A stretch of 64,000 bases of DNA from Acidaminobacter sp. JC074 (GCF_022496765.1 NZ_VANV01000017.1:98941-162940); one strand, 5' to 3'; shown: positions 1-8,649, counted from the first letter of the stretch. Made by a program: numbers and translations. Notes: generated by a model from the letters alone, not told the origin.

Positions 1-1550
1 TTGAAGGCATATTAAGCAGACAGCAAATGGAAAGTGAAAGCGAGGAACTCACTTGGTACTACGGTCCACTAAATGCTAAAGAAGGGGTTTGGTCCAATCC
101 TTATGATGACATCTTCTTAAAGGAAAGACTCATGACCTACTCGTATCCGATCATAATAGAAGATCAAGTCATTGCAATTGTCGGTACTGACATCGTCTTT
201 GAATCTTTTCAAGAGATTGTTGAGGATGTAAAGGTCTATGATTCCGGTTATGCCTTTCTTTTAGATAAAGATTACAGGTATCTTGTGCATCCTAAACTTG
301 ATATGTTAGATCAGTTGTCTCAAATAGAAGCTGGCAAATATGCCTATATGGAAGACCTATTTAGACAAAACGATACTGGCATTTTACGGTATGATTATGA
401 AGGTTCTAAAAAGATTATGGGCTACTATCATTTGTCTAATGGTTGGATGATAGCAGTCGCTCCCGTCTATGAAGAAGTTTTTGAAACGCTTAACACCCAA
501 ATGACCAATTCACTTATGATTATAATTGCTGGCTTAGTAATTTCATTACTTGCCCTATCCTTTACAGCTTATAAGTTAACCGATCCCATAAGAAACTTAA
601 CAGCACATGTAGAAAAAATAAGGAGGGACGGTTTAAATGTAGAAATATCACAAAGTTTACTGGACAATCCAACCGAAATCGGTATTTTAAGTCAAGAAAT
701 CGATAATTTAAGAAACCGTCTGCTCTCAAGTTTTGAAGATTTGAAACAACACAACTCACAACTTGACTTATTGGTCGAAGAAAGAACAGCAGAAATTTTT
801 GGCCTGAATCAAGAGTTGCAAGCCTCACTAGAATCTTTACAAAATATGCAGGAACAACTGGTCGAATCTGAAAAAAATACCTTAGTCAGAACCATGGTTC
901 AAAATCTTGCCCATAAGTTCAGCACGCCAATTGGTAATTCCATTGTGCTTTTGTCTTACATCAAGAAACTTTATGTAATGGATGAAAAGAAGACAGACAA
1001 ACACCTTGAGGCTATTGATATGTTAGATTCCAATCTCAATCTGATCAATAGGATCATCAATCAGATGAGACTCTATTTAGATACCTACGATCAACTCCTG
1101 ATCAGCTCCTTTGACATCTCAAAAGTCATTAAAGTTGCTGTCAGCGATTATGAAATTACGGAACCCTTAAATTTTGAAGTACACTTTGATGACAGCATCA
1201 AAGTCGATATTTATCAGTCTAAGCGCTTAGTCAGCGAATTGATTAGTCGTCTGCTTAGATATTCTAACCAAATAGAAAGAACACCTGATACAGACCCTAT
1301 AAGGCTTGAAATTCAAGTTAAGAAGACTATGATTTGTCTCTACTACCGAGACAATGCTTTAAACTTAAATGGTGATGTGGACAAGTTTTTCGATCCATAT
1401 TACCTCCACTCATTCGATAGTTCAGAGTTGGGTTTAGAGCTTAACTTAGTAGCTGACTTAGTTAAAAGAGGCCTAAAAGGCAATATCAGTGTTGTTGAAG
1501 ACAAGCACGGCAGTGCTATAAAAATGACCTTAACTGATCTAAAAAAATAA
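1..1550 (+). CDS. Sensor histidine kinase-like protein, 5' truncated by window edge
   Basis: The frame is open from base 3 with no stop before the ATG at 27, so the gene almost certainly begins upstream. Counting from that ATG: the end of an extracytoplasmic dCache-like sensor (to about residue 155), one membrane segment (about 161-182), a HAMP-like region (183-235), a coiled coil (236-285), then a histidine-kinase core. The phosphoacceptor region reads NLAHKFSTPIG, with His near residue 296; relatives have HE(I/F)NTPIG. The ATPase half is degenerate: the N-box has no clear Asn, the G1 box reads RDNALNL instead of DxGxG, and only a GLELN remnant of the G2 box remains. By family it would sense an extracellular ligand and phosphorylate a response regulator, but ATP binding is doubtful from these motifs. 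No response regulator is in the window. Confidence 0.8.
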   Translation, partial: EGILSRQQMESESEELTWYYGPLNAKEGVWSNPYDDIFLKERLMTYSYPIIIEDQVIAIVGTDIVFESFQEIVEDVKVYDSGYAFLLDKDYRYLVHPKLDMLDQLSQIEAGKYAYMEDLFRQNDTGILRYDYEGSKKIMGYYHLSNGWMIAVAPVYEEVFETLNTQMTNSLMIIIAGLVISLLALSFTAYKLTDPIRNLTAHVEKIRRDGLNVEISQSLLDNPTEIGILSQEIDNLRNRLLSSFEDLKQHNSQLDLLVEERTAEIFGLNQELQASLESLQNMQEQLVESEKNTLVRTMVQNLAHKFSTPIGNSIVLLSYIKKLYVMDEKKTDKHLEAIDMLDSNLNLINRIINQMRLYLDTYDQLLISSFDISKVIKVAVSDYEITEPLNFEVHFDDSIKVDIYQSKRLVSELISRLLRYSNQIERTPDTDPIRLEIQVKKTMICLYYRDNALNLNGDVDKFFDPYYLHSFDSSELGLELNLVADLVKRGLKGNISVVEDKHGSAIKMTLTDLKK

Positions 1551-1573
1551 AACTGCATCATTCGATACAGTTA
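1551..1573 (-). terminator. Rho-independent terminator of the radical SAM gene
   Basis: AACTG-C-ATC pairs with GAT-A-CAGTT (one mismatch). On the minus strand the stem is followed by TTTATTTTTTT. It overlaps the stop codon of the minus-strand gene and lies between two convergent genes. Confidence 0.6.
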
Positions 1574-3085
1574 AAATAGCAAGTTCTCAACAAGAATGTA
1601 GAAACCACTAGACATCCATAAGATAACAATGATCCAAAAGAGTATTGGATTATCATGACGGGATATGTCCTCTATGATATAGGCATGTCCTGTTTTTATG
1701 TCTAATATAGCCCAAAATATGTAGAGTAAACCAAAGAGCATAGGCATTTCAAACAAGATAGCACCAATCACTAAAAGTATGGCTGAGATGGTTTTCCATT
1801 TGATCGGTTGAGTTGATTTTGTCTTGACAGGCTTGTTGTCCCATCTATGTTTCCATTTAAAATCTCTCTTCTTATGTCTTTTGATAAACTCCTTTTCATA
1901 CCAATATGTTTTTTCGTAGAGTTCTTTGTCAGTGAAATTAGGATGTTTAAAAACCAACCTGGTACCATCATATTTTGACCAATCTCTCGTTTCAATGCGT
2001 CCAGCCTCAGAAAGACTTTTATAGAGTTCAGTACCAGGAAATGGAATCGGCACAACTCCGTGTGTGATATCTAAATCAATGTCTAAAGCATACTCAAGTG
2101 TTTCTGCAAATATAGTCTTATCATGTTCGTCAAAACCAAATAACATGGCTGAATCGACCTCTACATCCAAGTCATGCAAATAGGCAATTTGCTCTTTAAC
2201 CTTTTCAAGTGCTAAATGCCCCTTATTGTTGTCCTTTAAGGCCTCTCTTGAAGGTGTTTCTATACCTAATAGGACAACCCTCATACCACTTTTAGCTGCA
2301 GCATCAACCAGTTCTTTGTCCTCTGCAAACTCAGGCTCAAGTGCAGTCATCCAAATAATGTCCAAGGGCTCTAAAGCTTTAAACAGCTCCAAGCAATAGT
2401 TCCTATCTATGGTCAAATTATCTGCTTTTAACTCTATAAAATCAGTAGGCGCATTCTTAATTTCCTCTACAATATCTGCAATCGGCCTCTTTCTGTAGCT
2501 TGGAAAAAACTTATGCACTGTACAATAAGAACACTTATTGGGACAACCTCTAGACACTGTTACAGTCCAAGAGTAATCATAAAGCTCCGTTGGCAATATA
2601 TCTGTAGGATATGGTTTTAAATCTTTAAGATCAAAAACAAAATCTCTTTCGTATTTACTTTTTAATTGACCATTTAGATAATCTTCGAGGAGTTCTTCCC
2701 ATATGCCCTCACATTCCCCTACCAAAATTGCATGTGCATGAGAAAGTGCTTCTTGACTCATAAAAGATGTATGGAGTCCTCCAAGCACAACCGTTTTACC
2801 TTTAGCCTTAAATTTATCTGCTAGTTCATAAGCCCTAATAGCATCTGGTGTATGAAACATGATCATAACAATATCTGCTTGAGTTTGAAAGTCCACTTTG
2901 ACACCAACAGTTTCATCAACCATTTGCAAGGTAACATAATCTGGCGTACATGCAGCTAGGGAAAAAATATTTTGCGGCAGTCCCAACATTGACTTTTTAT
3001 AATCTTTAAACTCAGACTTGGCACTGGCTTTTATGACACAAACTTTGACTTTTTCTGTAGTTGATTTTCTAATATACTTCTTCAT
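1571..3085 (-). CDS. B12-binding-type radical SAM protein with C-terminal membrane segments
   Basis: 504 aa. An N-terminal cobalamin-binding-like Rossmann region (about 60-150, with VVLGGLHTSF) is followed by a radical SAM core whose 4Fe-4S cluster cysteines are C181, C185 and C188 (CxxxCxxC in GCPNKCSYC). The C-terminus adds two hydrophobic segments (about 440-460 and 485-502), which would tether the enzyme to the membrane. This architecture is typical of B12-dependent radical SAM methyltransferases or oxidoreductases acting on lipids or other hydrophobic substrates; the substrate cannot be read here. It lies 89 bases downstream of a tetR gene in the same direction and may be its target. Function beyond fold is inference. 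Confidence 0.85.
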   Translation of the reverse strand: MKKYIRKSTTEKVKVCVIKASAKSEFKDYKKSMLGLPQNIFSLAACTPDYVTLQMVDETVGVKVDFQTQADIVMIMFHTPDAIRAYELADKFKAKGKTVVLGGLHTSFMSQEALSHAHAILVGECEGIWEELLEDYLNGQLKSKYERDFVFDLKDLKPYPTDILPTELYDYSWTVTVSRGCPNKCSYCTVHKFFPSYRKRPIADIVEEIKNAPTDFIELKADNLTIDRNYCLELFKALEPLDIIWMTALEPEFAEDKELVDAAAKSGMRVVLLGIETPSREALKDNNKGHLALEKVKEQIAYLHDLDVEVDSAMLFGFDEHDKTIFAETLEYALDIDLDITHGVVPIPFPGTELYKSLSEAGRIETRDWSKYDGTRLVFKHPNFTDKELYEKTYWYEKEFIKRHKKRDFKWKHRWDNKPVKTKSTQPIKWKTISAILLVIGAILFEMPMLFGLLYIFWAILDIKTGHAYIIEDISRHDNPILFWIIVILWMSSGFYILVENLLF

Positions 3086-3174
3086 ATATCCTCATTTCTA
3101 CTTTTACTACCACCAGTTTACACCTTAGAGCCACTATAAGGTCAAGAAAAATCCTCATATGCAATGTATTTTCT

Positions 3175-3759
3175 CTATCCCACTTTTCTTAAAATACCTC
3201 TAGAAAAAATCTCTACATTGGTCTTGATAAATAATTCATCTGTCTCATCGATGATAGAGTCTTTCGTTAAAGCTTTGGTCATAGCAATCCCTGAAATCAA
3301 TGTGTTAAATGACTTACCCAAAGTCTTGCTGTCATAGTCACCTATTAATTTTTTTTCTTTTAGTAGCTCAAAATACTGACTGTAGATGCTTATTACCTTT
3401 TTAGGCAATTTTGAAAACAAGTGACCAAAATCATCTCCCAGTTCATCCAAAAGAGACATCATCAACGGGAGATTCTTAATCATAGACCTGTAGTAGACCA
3501 TACTGGATTCATACAAGTCTTCTTGAATATCAAAAGTCACTTGCTGACTAAAATAATCTGAAAGCGGCTGGATATCCATCAGCTTTAAGACCATAATGTC
3601 CTCTATGATCTTTCTTTTCTTGCCAAACAATCTAAATACAGTTACTTCATTGACGCCTGCTTCACTGGCAATTAACTTGGTTGTTGTCTTTTTATAACCT
3701 TTTTCCATGAATAATTTCATACTTGTCATTAATATTTTATCTTTACTGGATAATTTCAT
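3175..3759 (-). CDS. TetR/AcrR-family transcriptional regulator
   Basis: 194 aa, normal TetR size. The N-terminal helix-turn-helix is clear (residues about 20-50, ending VTVFRLFGKKRKI), followed by an alpha-helical ligand/dimerisation domain with no recognisable ligand signature. A GGAGG ribosome binding site precedes the ATG. A perfect inverted repeat lies immediately upstream, between this gene and the divergent DUF3841 gene, so autoregulation and control of both sides is likely. The downstream radical SAM gene is probably in the same transcription unit. Confidence 0.9.
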   Translation of the reverse strand: MKLSSKDKILMTSMKLFMEKGYKKTTTKLIASEAGVNEVTVFRLFGKKRKIIEDIMVLKLMDIQPLSDYFSQQVTFDIQEDLYESSMVYYRSMIKNLPLMMSLLDELGDDFGHLFSKLPKKVISIYSQYFELLKEKKLIGDYDSKTLGKSFNTLISGIAMTKALTKDSIIDETDELFIKTNVEIFSRGILRKVG

Positions 3760-3769
3760 TATTCCTCCT

Positions 3770-3788
3770 ATGCAAGTGCTACTTGCAT
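3770..3788. promoter_or_regulatory. Palindromic operator, probably for the adjacent TetR protein
   Basis: ATGCAAGT-gct-ACTTGCAT: 8-base arms, perfect, 3-base centre. It sits right upstream of the tetR ribosome binding site in the divergent spacer (3760-3844). Length and symmetry fit a TetR-family operator; binding itself is inferred. Confidence 0.7.
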
Positions 3789-3844
3789 TTTATCAAATAT
3801 CATGTTATAAATCAATTAGGCGACTATAAAATATGAGGTGCAAT

Positions 3845-4396
3845 ATGACGAAAATAAAAACATGGATACTGGTAGAAAAAGAAGTTTATGAGGCAATTCA
3901 AAAGCAAGGCTTCTACCGAATTGATAAAGAACATTTAAAAAAGAAGTATGATGATTGTCTTGATATTTATATGAAGATATACAATTGGTACTATGAGAAG
4001 AGCCTTGAACTTGGCAGGGTTCCTGAAGATTGTAAGTACTCTCTTATTGTTTCAACAGATGACAAATCTAGTCCATCACCCAATAAGGTTCTCTTAGAGA
4101 TGGCAATTGAAGAAAATCACTTAACCATGACAGATGCTAAGAAATGGGACTATATCTTAAATCACTGGTATTTACCAAAAGACGATTCTGATCAAAGAAA
4201 ATTCAAAAAAGAACTTGATGATCGAGGTATCAAGCAAAACCAAATTTTTCAAACAGATTTTTATCCAGACTACAAAAGAAAAATCATAGACAGTTGGGAT
4301 AGGTTGTTTGATGAATCAGTAACTTTGTCTGATAACAAAAGAGTGACTGTATGGGAACTTAGAAAAGAATGGATTGTAAATGCCATAGAAGCATAA
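3845..4396 (+). CDS. DUF3841 family protein
   Basis: 183 aa from the chosen ATG at 3845. An in-frame ATG at 3833 lies within the ribosome binding site region (GAGGTG at 3835-3840), so the second ATG is preferred. The protein is soluble with no signal peptide and many Trp/Tyr residues (WILVEKEVYE near the start; WDYILNHWYLP in the middle). This resembles the DUF3841 family, whose function is not known. Divergent from a tetR gene with a shared operator. It ends in a strong hairpin shared with the convergent peroxiredoxin-like gene. Confidence 0.7.
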   Translation: MTKIKTWILVEKEVYEAIQKQGFYRIDKEHLKKKYDDCLDIYMKIYNWYYEKSLELGRVPEDCKYSLIVSTDDKSSPSPNKVLLEMAIEENHLTMTDAKKWDYILNHWYLPKDDSDQRKFKKELDDRGIKQNQIFQTDFYPDYKRKIIDSWDRLFDESVTLSDNKRVTVWELRKEWIVNAIEA

Positions 4397-4428
4397 AAGG
4401 AGTAGATCAAATCTACTCCCTTTCTTTA
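4397..4428. terminator. Shared bidirectional terminator
   Basis: GGAGTAGAT-caa-ATCTACTCC, a 9-bp perfect stem (4399-4419), followed on the plus strand by CTTTCTTT and on the minus strand by TTTTATG. It lies between convergent genes and overlaps the last codons of the minus-strand gene. Confidence 0.8.
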
Positions 4429-4964
4429 TATGATTCATTTGTAAAAAAAGCTTCCACAAGTTCTAAATCTAGATGATCTGAAATGTCCTTACCATAATAA
4501 GCATGAACAATCTTACCTTCTTCATCTATTAAAAAGTCCGCTGGAACAGTTGCCTTATCACCAAAAGCATTGCTGATAAAGAAACCCTTCTTAAAGGCAT
4601 CAAACAAGGTCTTTAATCGAATAGCCCCTCTTATATAAGCAAACCAAGAACTCTCAACGCCAAATTTCTTATAATAAATTTGCTCAGGATCAGAAAATAG
4701 CGGAAAGACTGGTGATTGATTGACAACATGCTGATTCATATCTTTTTCATCTGACTGAAAAACTGCCAGCATTTGATTGTTAAGACCAAGTTCTTCATGA
4801 AGTCCCATTAAGAAGCTAATTCTTAAATTACAAAACGGACAAGATGCATACCTGTAAAAGGACAACATGTACCTCTTGCCCAGCATAGACTTATCAGTAA
4901 ATACTTGATGACCAATTGACTTTAAGTTAAAGTCAGGTACCTGTCTACCACTATCAAGTCTCAT
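4413..4964 (-). CDS. Peroxiredoxin-like (AhpC/TSA-type) thioredoxin-fold protein
   Basis: 183 aa. A thioredoxin fold with the opening VPDFNL and active-site motif SCPFC (C42, C45) after a beta-strand rich in aromatics, as in the PRX-like2/AhpC-TSA_2 group. A central segment (about 105-125, SWFAYIRGAIRLK) is typical of this subgroup. Probable cytoplasmic thiol peroxidase or disulfide reductase; the electron donor is unknown. It ends 6 bases from the upstream YciI gene and is probably co-transcribed with it. Confidence 0.82.
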   Translation of the reverse strand: MRLDSGRQVPDFNLKSIGHQVFTDKSMLGKRYMLSFYRYASCPFCNLRISFLMGLHEELGLNNQMLAVFQSDEKDMNQHVVNQSPVFPLFSDPEQIYYKKFGVESSWFAYIRGAIRLKTLFDAFKKGFFISNAFGDKATVPADFLIDEEGKIVHAYYGKDISDHLDLELVEAFFTNESYKERE

Positions 4965-4970
4965 CAGGAC

Positions 4971-5264
4971 CTACTTAAATAAAGGTGGCACAGCACAAGG
5001 AATCACTTCTACCCTATCCCATACTTTTTTTTGAATATAAGGCTCCATCGATAAGTAACTGTCTACCTCTTCTTTTGACGCCATTTCAAGAATCATGGTA
5101 GAACCACACATATTACCTGCTTCATTTAACTTTGCTGCTGCAAACAAAATCTGTCCTTTTTCCTTCATAATTTGAATATTGGCCATATGGGCATCTCTTG
5201 CTGCCATTCTTCTTTCAAGGGCTTTTTCATCTGTAAAATCATATCCATTAACTATAAAATTCAT
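4971..5264 (-). CDS. YciI-like family protein
   Basis: 97 aa from the ATG at 5264, chosen because GAGAGG at 5271-5276 is then 6 bases upstream; the ATG at 5267 is the alternative. The longer open frame upstream (to 5357) has no ribosome binding site and looks non-coding. A ferredoxin-like alpha/beta fold resembling YciI/YCII proteins: FIVNGYDFTD at the N-terminus, a run of R/A/H residues in the first helix (ERRMAARDAHM), and an F-A-A segment before GSTMILEM. Members include small lyase- or isomerase-like enzymes; the role here is unknown. Confidence 0.7.
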   Translation of the reverse strand: MNFIVNGYDFTDEKALERRMAARDAHMANIQIMKEKGQILFAAAKLNEAGNMCGSTMILEMASKEEVDSYLSMEPYIQKKVWDRVEVIPCAVPPLFK

Positions 5265-5391
5265 CATACACCTCTCTTTTTTAGTCATTATACTACATAT
5301 TGGCATGGTTAATAAAGTACCTAAGCTAATTGCAATACAAAATGCATAATTGGCCATTTAAAAGGTATATATAAATAAGGGGGATAAGATT

Positions 5392-6042
5392 ATGAACTCA
5401 ATATTTAAAAAATCCATAGAACTTAACATGAAAATCGAGAAATTTCTAGACATTATTTCAAATAGCCTTTTGTTATTTGAAAAAGAAATGGAATCTTATT
5501 TAGAAAATGACATGGCAACATTTATAGAAACTCACGATAGAATCTGCGCTTTAGAAAGTGAAGCAGATGAACTAGAAACAGAAATTAAAGTCACGCTTTA
5601 TAAGTTTATGTTACTGCCAGATACAAGAGCAGATGTTTTATCCATTATCAAGAGTCTTGACAATATCATTGATGACATTGAAGAGTTTACAAAAGACTTT
5701 CATATTCAGAAGCCTGTCTTTCCTCAGGCCATTCACCAAGAGATTATGAAGTTGACAAAAATGAGTATTCAGTCTGCGGACGCCCTCATTTCTGCCATTC
5801 ATTCATTCTTCAATGAAGTTCATCTTGTTAATACCCATATCAACAAGGTAAGATTTTATGAACATGAAGCAGATATTTTAGAAGACAAGATACTCTATTC
5901 AATATTTAACGAAGGCATTGTAGATGATTTAGCTGAAAAACTACAGTTAAAATCTTTTATCAATATGATAGCGGATGTCTCAGACGAAGCTGAAGTCATC
6001 AGTGAAAAACTAACGATATTCACCATTAAGAGAGAAATATAG
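5392..6042 (+). CDS. DUF47/PhoU-like phosphate transport accessory protein
   Basis: 216 aa, all-helical, with repeated E/D-rich helices such as ESEADELETEI and EHEADILEDKIL typical of the DUF47 (TIGR00153, PhoU-like) family. A strong GGGGGAT ribosome binding site lies 7 bases before the ATG. The gene ends 8 bases before a Pit-type phosphate transporter, the standard DUF47-pit arrangement. Known members are thought to modulate or couple to the low-affinity phosphate transporter, with metal-binding acidic pairs. Confidence 0.92.
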   Translation: MNSIFKKSIELNMKIEKFLDIISNSLLLFEKEMESYLENDMATFIETHDRICALESEADELETEIKVTLYKFMLLPDTRADVLSIIKSLDNIIDDIEEFTKDFHIQKPVFPQAIHQEIMKLTKMSIQSADALISAIHSFFNEVHLVNTHINKVRFYEHEADILEDKILYSIFNEGIVDDLAEKLQLKSFINMIADVSDEAEVISEKLTIFTIKREI

Positions 6043-6050
6043 GTGATTTT

Positions 6051-7094
6051 ATGGACTTAACTATTCTTTTTATAAGTTCCGGCCTTTTTCTGGGTTGGTC
6101 TTTAGGCGCCAATGATGCTGCCAATATATTTGGTACAGCAGTAGGTGCTAAGGTCATCAAGTTTAGGTCAGCTGCCATCATTATGAGTATATTTGTAATA
6201 ATAGGTGCAGTGGCAAGTGGCTCTGGTGCCAGCCATACACTTGGCAAGCTAGGTGCAGTCAGTACACTGCCAGGTGCTTTTATTGTAGCACTTTCTGCTG
6301 GACTTACTGTATTTATCATGACGCGTTACGGCCTACCTGTTTCTACATCACAATCTATAGTTGGAGCAATTATTGGCTGGAATCTGTTTACTTCAAATCC
6401 GACAAGTCTGTCAACTTTATCAAAGATTGTTATGACATGGTTCTTGTGTCCAATACTTGCGGCTCTGTTTTCAATCATTTTTTATAAGCTCTTTAAAAAC
6501 AGAACCAAAACACTCAAACTCAACTTATTTTTAAGACATTATTTTATTAGAGTAGGTCTTATTATCGTTGGTGCTTTTGGTGCTTATTCACTGGGTGCTA
6601 ATAACATTGCAAATGTTATGGGGGTCTTTACAAATGCTGTTGATATTAATTCAGTAGACTTAGGTCTATTTACAATCAACAAGATACAGATTCTCTTTCT
6701 GATCGGGGCCTTGGCCATTGCTGTAGGCATCTTTACCTACTCCAAAAATGTCATGTCTACGGTTGGTAATAGTCTTTATAGGTTGTCGCCATCTACTGCA
6801 CTTATTGTTGTATTGTCCTCTTCATTTGTACTCTTTATATTTGCATCCGTATCACTGCAAGAGTTCTTGATATCTCTCAACCTACCGCCTATCCCGCTAG
6901 TACCGGTATCCAGTTCACAGGCTGTTGTAGGCTCTATAATCGGTATTGGTGTTGCCAAAGGTGACAGAAACATCAACTATTCAAAATTAAAAATGATATC
7001 ATTTGGGTGGTTATTAACCCCAACGATATCACTTATACTTTCATATGTCTCTCTATTCTTTATGCAAAATGTATTTGTTCAAAATGTACTCTAG
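6051..7094 (+). CDS. pit: Inorganic phosphate transporter, PiT (PHO4) family
   Basis: 347 aa, about ten hydrophobic segments. The two family signature halves are visible: GANDAAN near residues 19-25 and GANNIAN near 182-188. Each is later followed by a serine-rich motif (VSTSQSIVGAIIGW near 97-110 and VSSSQAVVGSIIG near 288), showing the inverted duplication of this family. Predicted cytoplasmic-membrane, cation-coupled low-affinity phosphate uptake. Forms an operon with the DUF47 gene and ends in a strong terminator. Confidence 0.93.
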   Translation: MDLTILFISSGLFLGWSLGANDAANIFGTAVGAKVIKFRSAAIIMSIFVIIGAVASGSGASHTLGKLGAVSTLPGAFIVALSAGLTVFIMTRYGLPVSTSQSIVGAIIGWNLFTSNPTSLSTLSKIVMTWFLCPILAALFSIIFYKLFKNRTKTLKLNLFLRHYFIRVGLIIVGAFGAYSLGANNIANVMGVFTNAVDINSVDLGLFTINKIQILFLIGALAIAVGIFTYSKNVMSTVGNSLYRLSPSTALIVVLSSSFVLFIFASVSLQEFLISLNLPPIPLVPVSSSQAVVGSIIGIGVAKGDRNINYSKLKMISFGWLLTPTISLILSYVSLFFMQNVFVQNVL

Positions 7095-7117
7095 CTTCTA
7101 GAGTACTATATTTTTTG
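7086..7117 (+). terminator. Rho-independent terminator of the DUF47-pit operon
   Basis: GTACTCTAG-ctt-CTAGAGTAC (9 bp, perfect) followed by TATATTTTTT. It includes the stop codons of both convergent genes. The minus-strand tail (ATTTTG) is weaker. Confidence 0.85.
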
Positions 7118-7730
7118 ACTTAAATGCCTTGGTTACTCTCTTGGTTTGGTTTTTATTAAGCCCATCAAATCGTCCTCTTACAATGTCTAACAAGTCATCT
7201 TTATTGTCATCATTTAAAATAACCATATAATCTTCAACCCGTTTACCAAAATCTATAGGTCTACAAGCCTTTAAATAATCCAGCAAAATTGGATACAGAT
7301 TGTCATAATAATCTTTTTCAACTGAAGCCAAGACCAAAAGTACTTTAATGCCTGTCACATGGGTTATCAAACTACCTGTTTTTATCTTGTTTAAAATCAG
7401 ATCAATGCGTGCATAAATCTTTTCGTGTTCTATCGCGGCTATGTTCCAAATGGCAATCATAGCCCCCCAAACCATACGATTGTTTTTACTCGACAACAAG
7501 TCCAAGTAGGTATCCACATACTTAGAGATCAAGTCTGGCCTTATATAGCCTGCTTCATAGAGGACCTTTAGACAGTCACTGGCAACAGACTTGTTCTTAT
7601 CGTATAAGTAGCTTGCCATTTCATCTAAGCCAGTTACATTTTCTTCACTCGCAAGCCTTCTGGCAAGTTCTTGATTGGGTACTTCATCTCTTCGTCCTAA
7701 ATTGTAAGCAATTTCATCTATATAAGCCAT
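7098..7730 (-). CDS. HEAT-repeat-like helical protein, function unknown
   Basis: 210 aa from the ATG at 7730, preceded by AGGAGAGAAT; the 40 residues further upstream overlap the neighbouring gene and lack a start signal. The protein is a series of paired helices (for example LDEMASYLYDKNKSVASDCLKV and GAMIAIWNIAAIE) resembling HEAT/ARM repeats, with no signal peptide or membrane segment. Such scaffolds bind proteins or nucleic acid. It follows the Lgt-like membrane gene with an 8-base gap. Confidence 0.75.
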   Translation of the reverse strand: MAYIDEIAYNLGRRDEVPNQELARRLASEENVTGLDEMASYLYDKNKSVASDCLKVLYEAGYIRPDLISKYVDTYLDLLSSKNNRMVWGAMIAIWNIAAIEHEKIYARIDLILNKIKTGSLITHVTGIKVLLVLASVEKDYYDNLYPILLDYLKACRPIDFGKRVEDYMVILNDDNKDDLLDIVRGRFDGLNKNQTKRVTKAFKSKNIVL

Positions 7731-7738
7731 ATTCTCTC

Positions 7739-8269
7739 CTATAACACAAGCATTCTTAAGACAAGTAAAACAATAAATAAAGCAATCGTTCCCTTCTTGT
7801 CTTTGATTATCAACTTTTCTACAAAGGCCGCTATCACATAAACTATACAAGCAATTAAAAGTTTCATATCAGATCCGCTCATTAGACTGAGCGGATAGAA
7901 AATACCCTTTAAATAAGCACTAAGAGCAATCATAGAAAAGAGACTATAAAAACCAAAGGCGTAGTTGGATAAGTTTTCTTCTAGTGATACATCCTTTTTT
8001 CTAGATATAAATAGAATCACAAATATGCTGACGACAATGCCTCCTATCAAGTTAAAGTTATAAGGGGCTGGATTGATAATAGAAAATACATTACCGGAAA
8101 AACTAGACAAATGTAAGGCGACATAGACTAGTCTAGCACCTAGTAGTCCTAAAATCGCCCCATAAAAGAACTGGTCTGAAATCAGCTTTCTTTTTTCCTT
8201 CTTATTTGTCAAAGCCAACACAAAATGATTGACTATGAAAGGGATTATATCTATAAGTCTAAATAACAT
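7739..8269 (-). CDS. Small multi-span membrane protein resembling a reduced Lgt
   Basis: 176 aa with five to six hydrophobic segments. The stretch GARLVYVAL, followed about 25 residues later by a Gly-Gly helix (NLIGGIVVSIF), resembles the GARLxYV...GG core of prolipoprotein diacylglyceryl transferase (Lgt). The His that normally precedes the GG pair in Lgt is absent (LIGG) and the protein is about two thirds of normal length. I infer an Lgt-related membrane fold that probably lacks the transferase chemistry, but the resemblance is limited and unrelated function is possible. Co-directional with a HEAT-like gene. Confidence 0.55.
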   Translation of the reverse strand: MLFRLIDIIPFIVNHFVLALTNKKEKRKLISDQFFYGAILGLLGARLVYVALHLSSFSGNVFSIINPAPYNFNLIGGIVVSIFVILFISRKKDVSLEENLSNYAFGFYSLFSMIALSAYLKGIFYPLSLMSGSDMKLLIACIVYVIAAFVEKLIIKDKKGTIALFIVLLVLRMLVL

Positions 8270-8278
8270 AAGTACTCC

Positions 8279-8569
8279 TTAATTTTGTGAATAATTTTCA
8301 TTATTTTTAAGCGCATATTCAGCCCGCATAAGTTCCTTGCCTATATAAGCTGCATGGCTAAGTGAACTTATCCACTTATTTTCAAGTATAGTCCAGTAGA
8401 GATTTCTTGCATCATGCCCTCTAATGGTGCGGATGATTTTCTTGTCGTAATTATAGTGGTCAACATAAATACACTTATCACTGTGGTCAACCTTTATAAC
8501 AAAGTAGCCAGCTTGGTCAAGTTCTATATCATATGGGTCTTTTTCTATAGCATCAATTATCTCAGTCAT
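8279..8569 (-). CDS. DUF4346 domain protein
   Basis: 96 aa from the second of two adjacent ATGs; AGGAG lies 6 bases upstream of it and the more upstream ATG at 8590 overlaps that site. It resembles the DUF4346 domain: DQAGYFVIKVD, then HY, then the C-terminal SHAAYIGKELMRAE signature. This domain is also found fused to tetrahydropterin-linked methyltransferase proteins, but here it stands alone and no cofactor partner is in the window. Function unknown. Confidence 0.75.
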   Translation of the reverse strand: MTEIIDAIEKDPYDIELDQAGYFVIKVDHSDKCIYVDHYNYDKKIIRTIRGHDARNLYWTILENKWISSLSHAAYIGKELMRAEYALKNNENYSQN

Positions 8570-8611
8570 CATAAACTCCTTTGACTTCAATTATATCACA
8601 AAAATATTCAC

Positions 8612-8649
8612 TAAGAGGATGGACATTTTCTGTCGATAACTCTTATAGA
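8612..8649 (+). promoter_or_regulatory. Promoter candidate for the Ca-loop protein gene (sigma-D-like or sigma-A-like)
   Basis: TAAG (8612-8615), 16 bases, then GTCGATAA (8632-8639) resembles the motility sigma factor pattern TAAA-N15-GCCGATAA. Overlapping it is a possible sigma-A pair TGGACA (8620-8625), 17 bases, TTATAG. Which one is used cannot be decided from sequence. Confidence 0.35.

Noticed and set aside
5265..5357. N-terminal extension of the YciI-like gene
   Set aside because: The 31 upstream codons have no ribosome binding site, while GAGAGG is correctly placed before the internal ATG.
7731..7850. 40-codon N-terminal extension of the HEAT-like gene
   Set aside because: It overlaps the Lgt-like gene and is Cys-rich and unlike the rest; AGGAGAG precedes the internal ATG.
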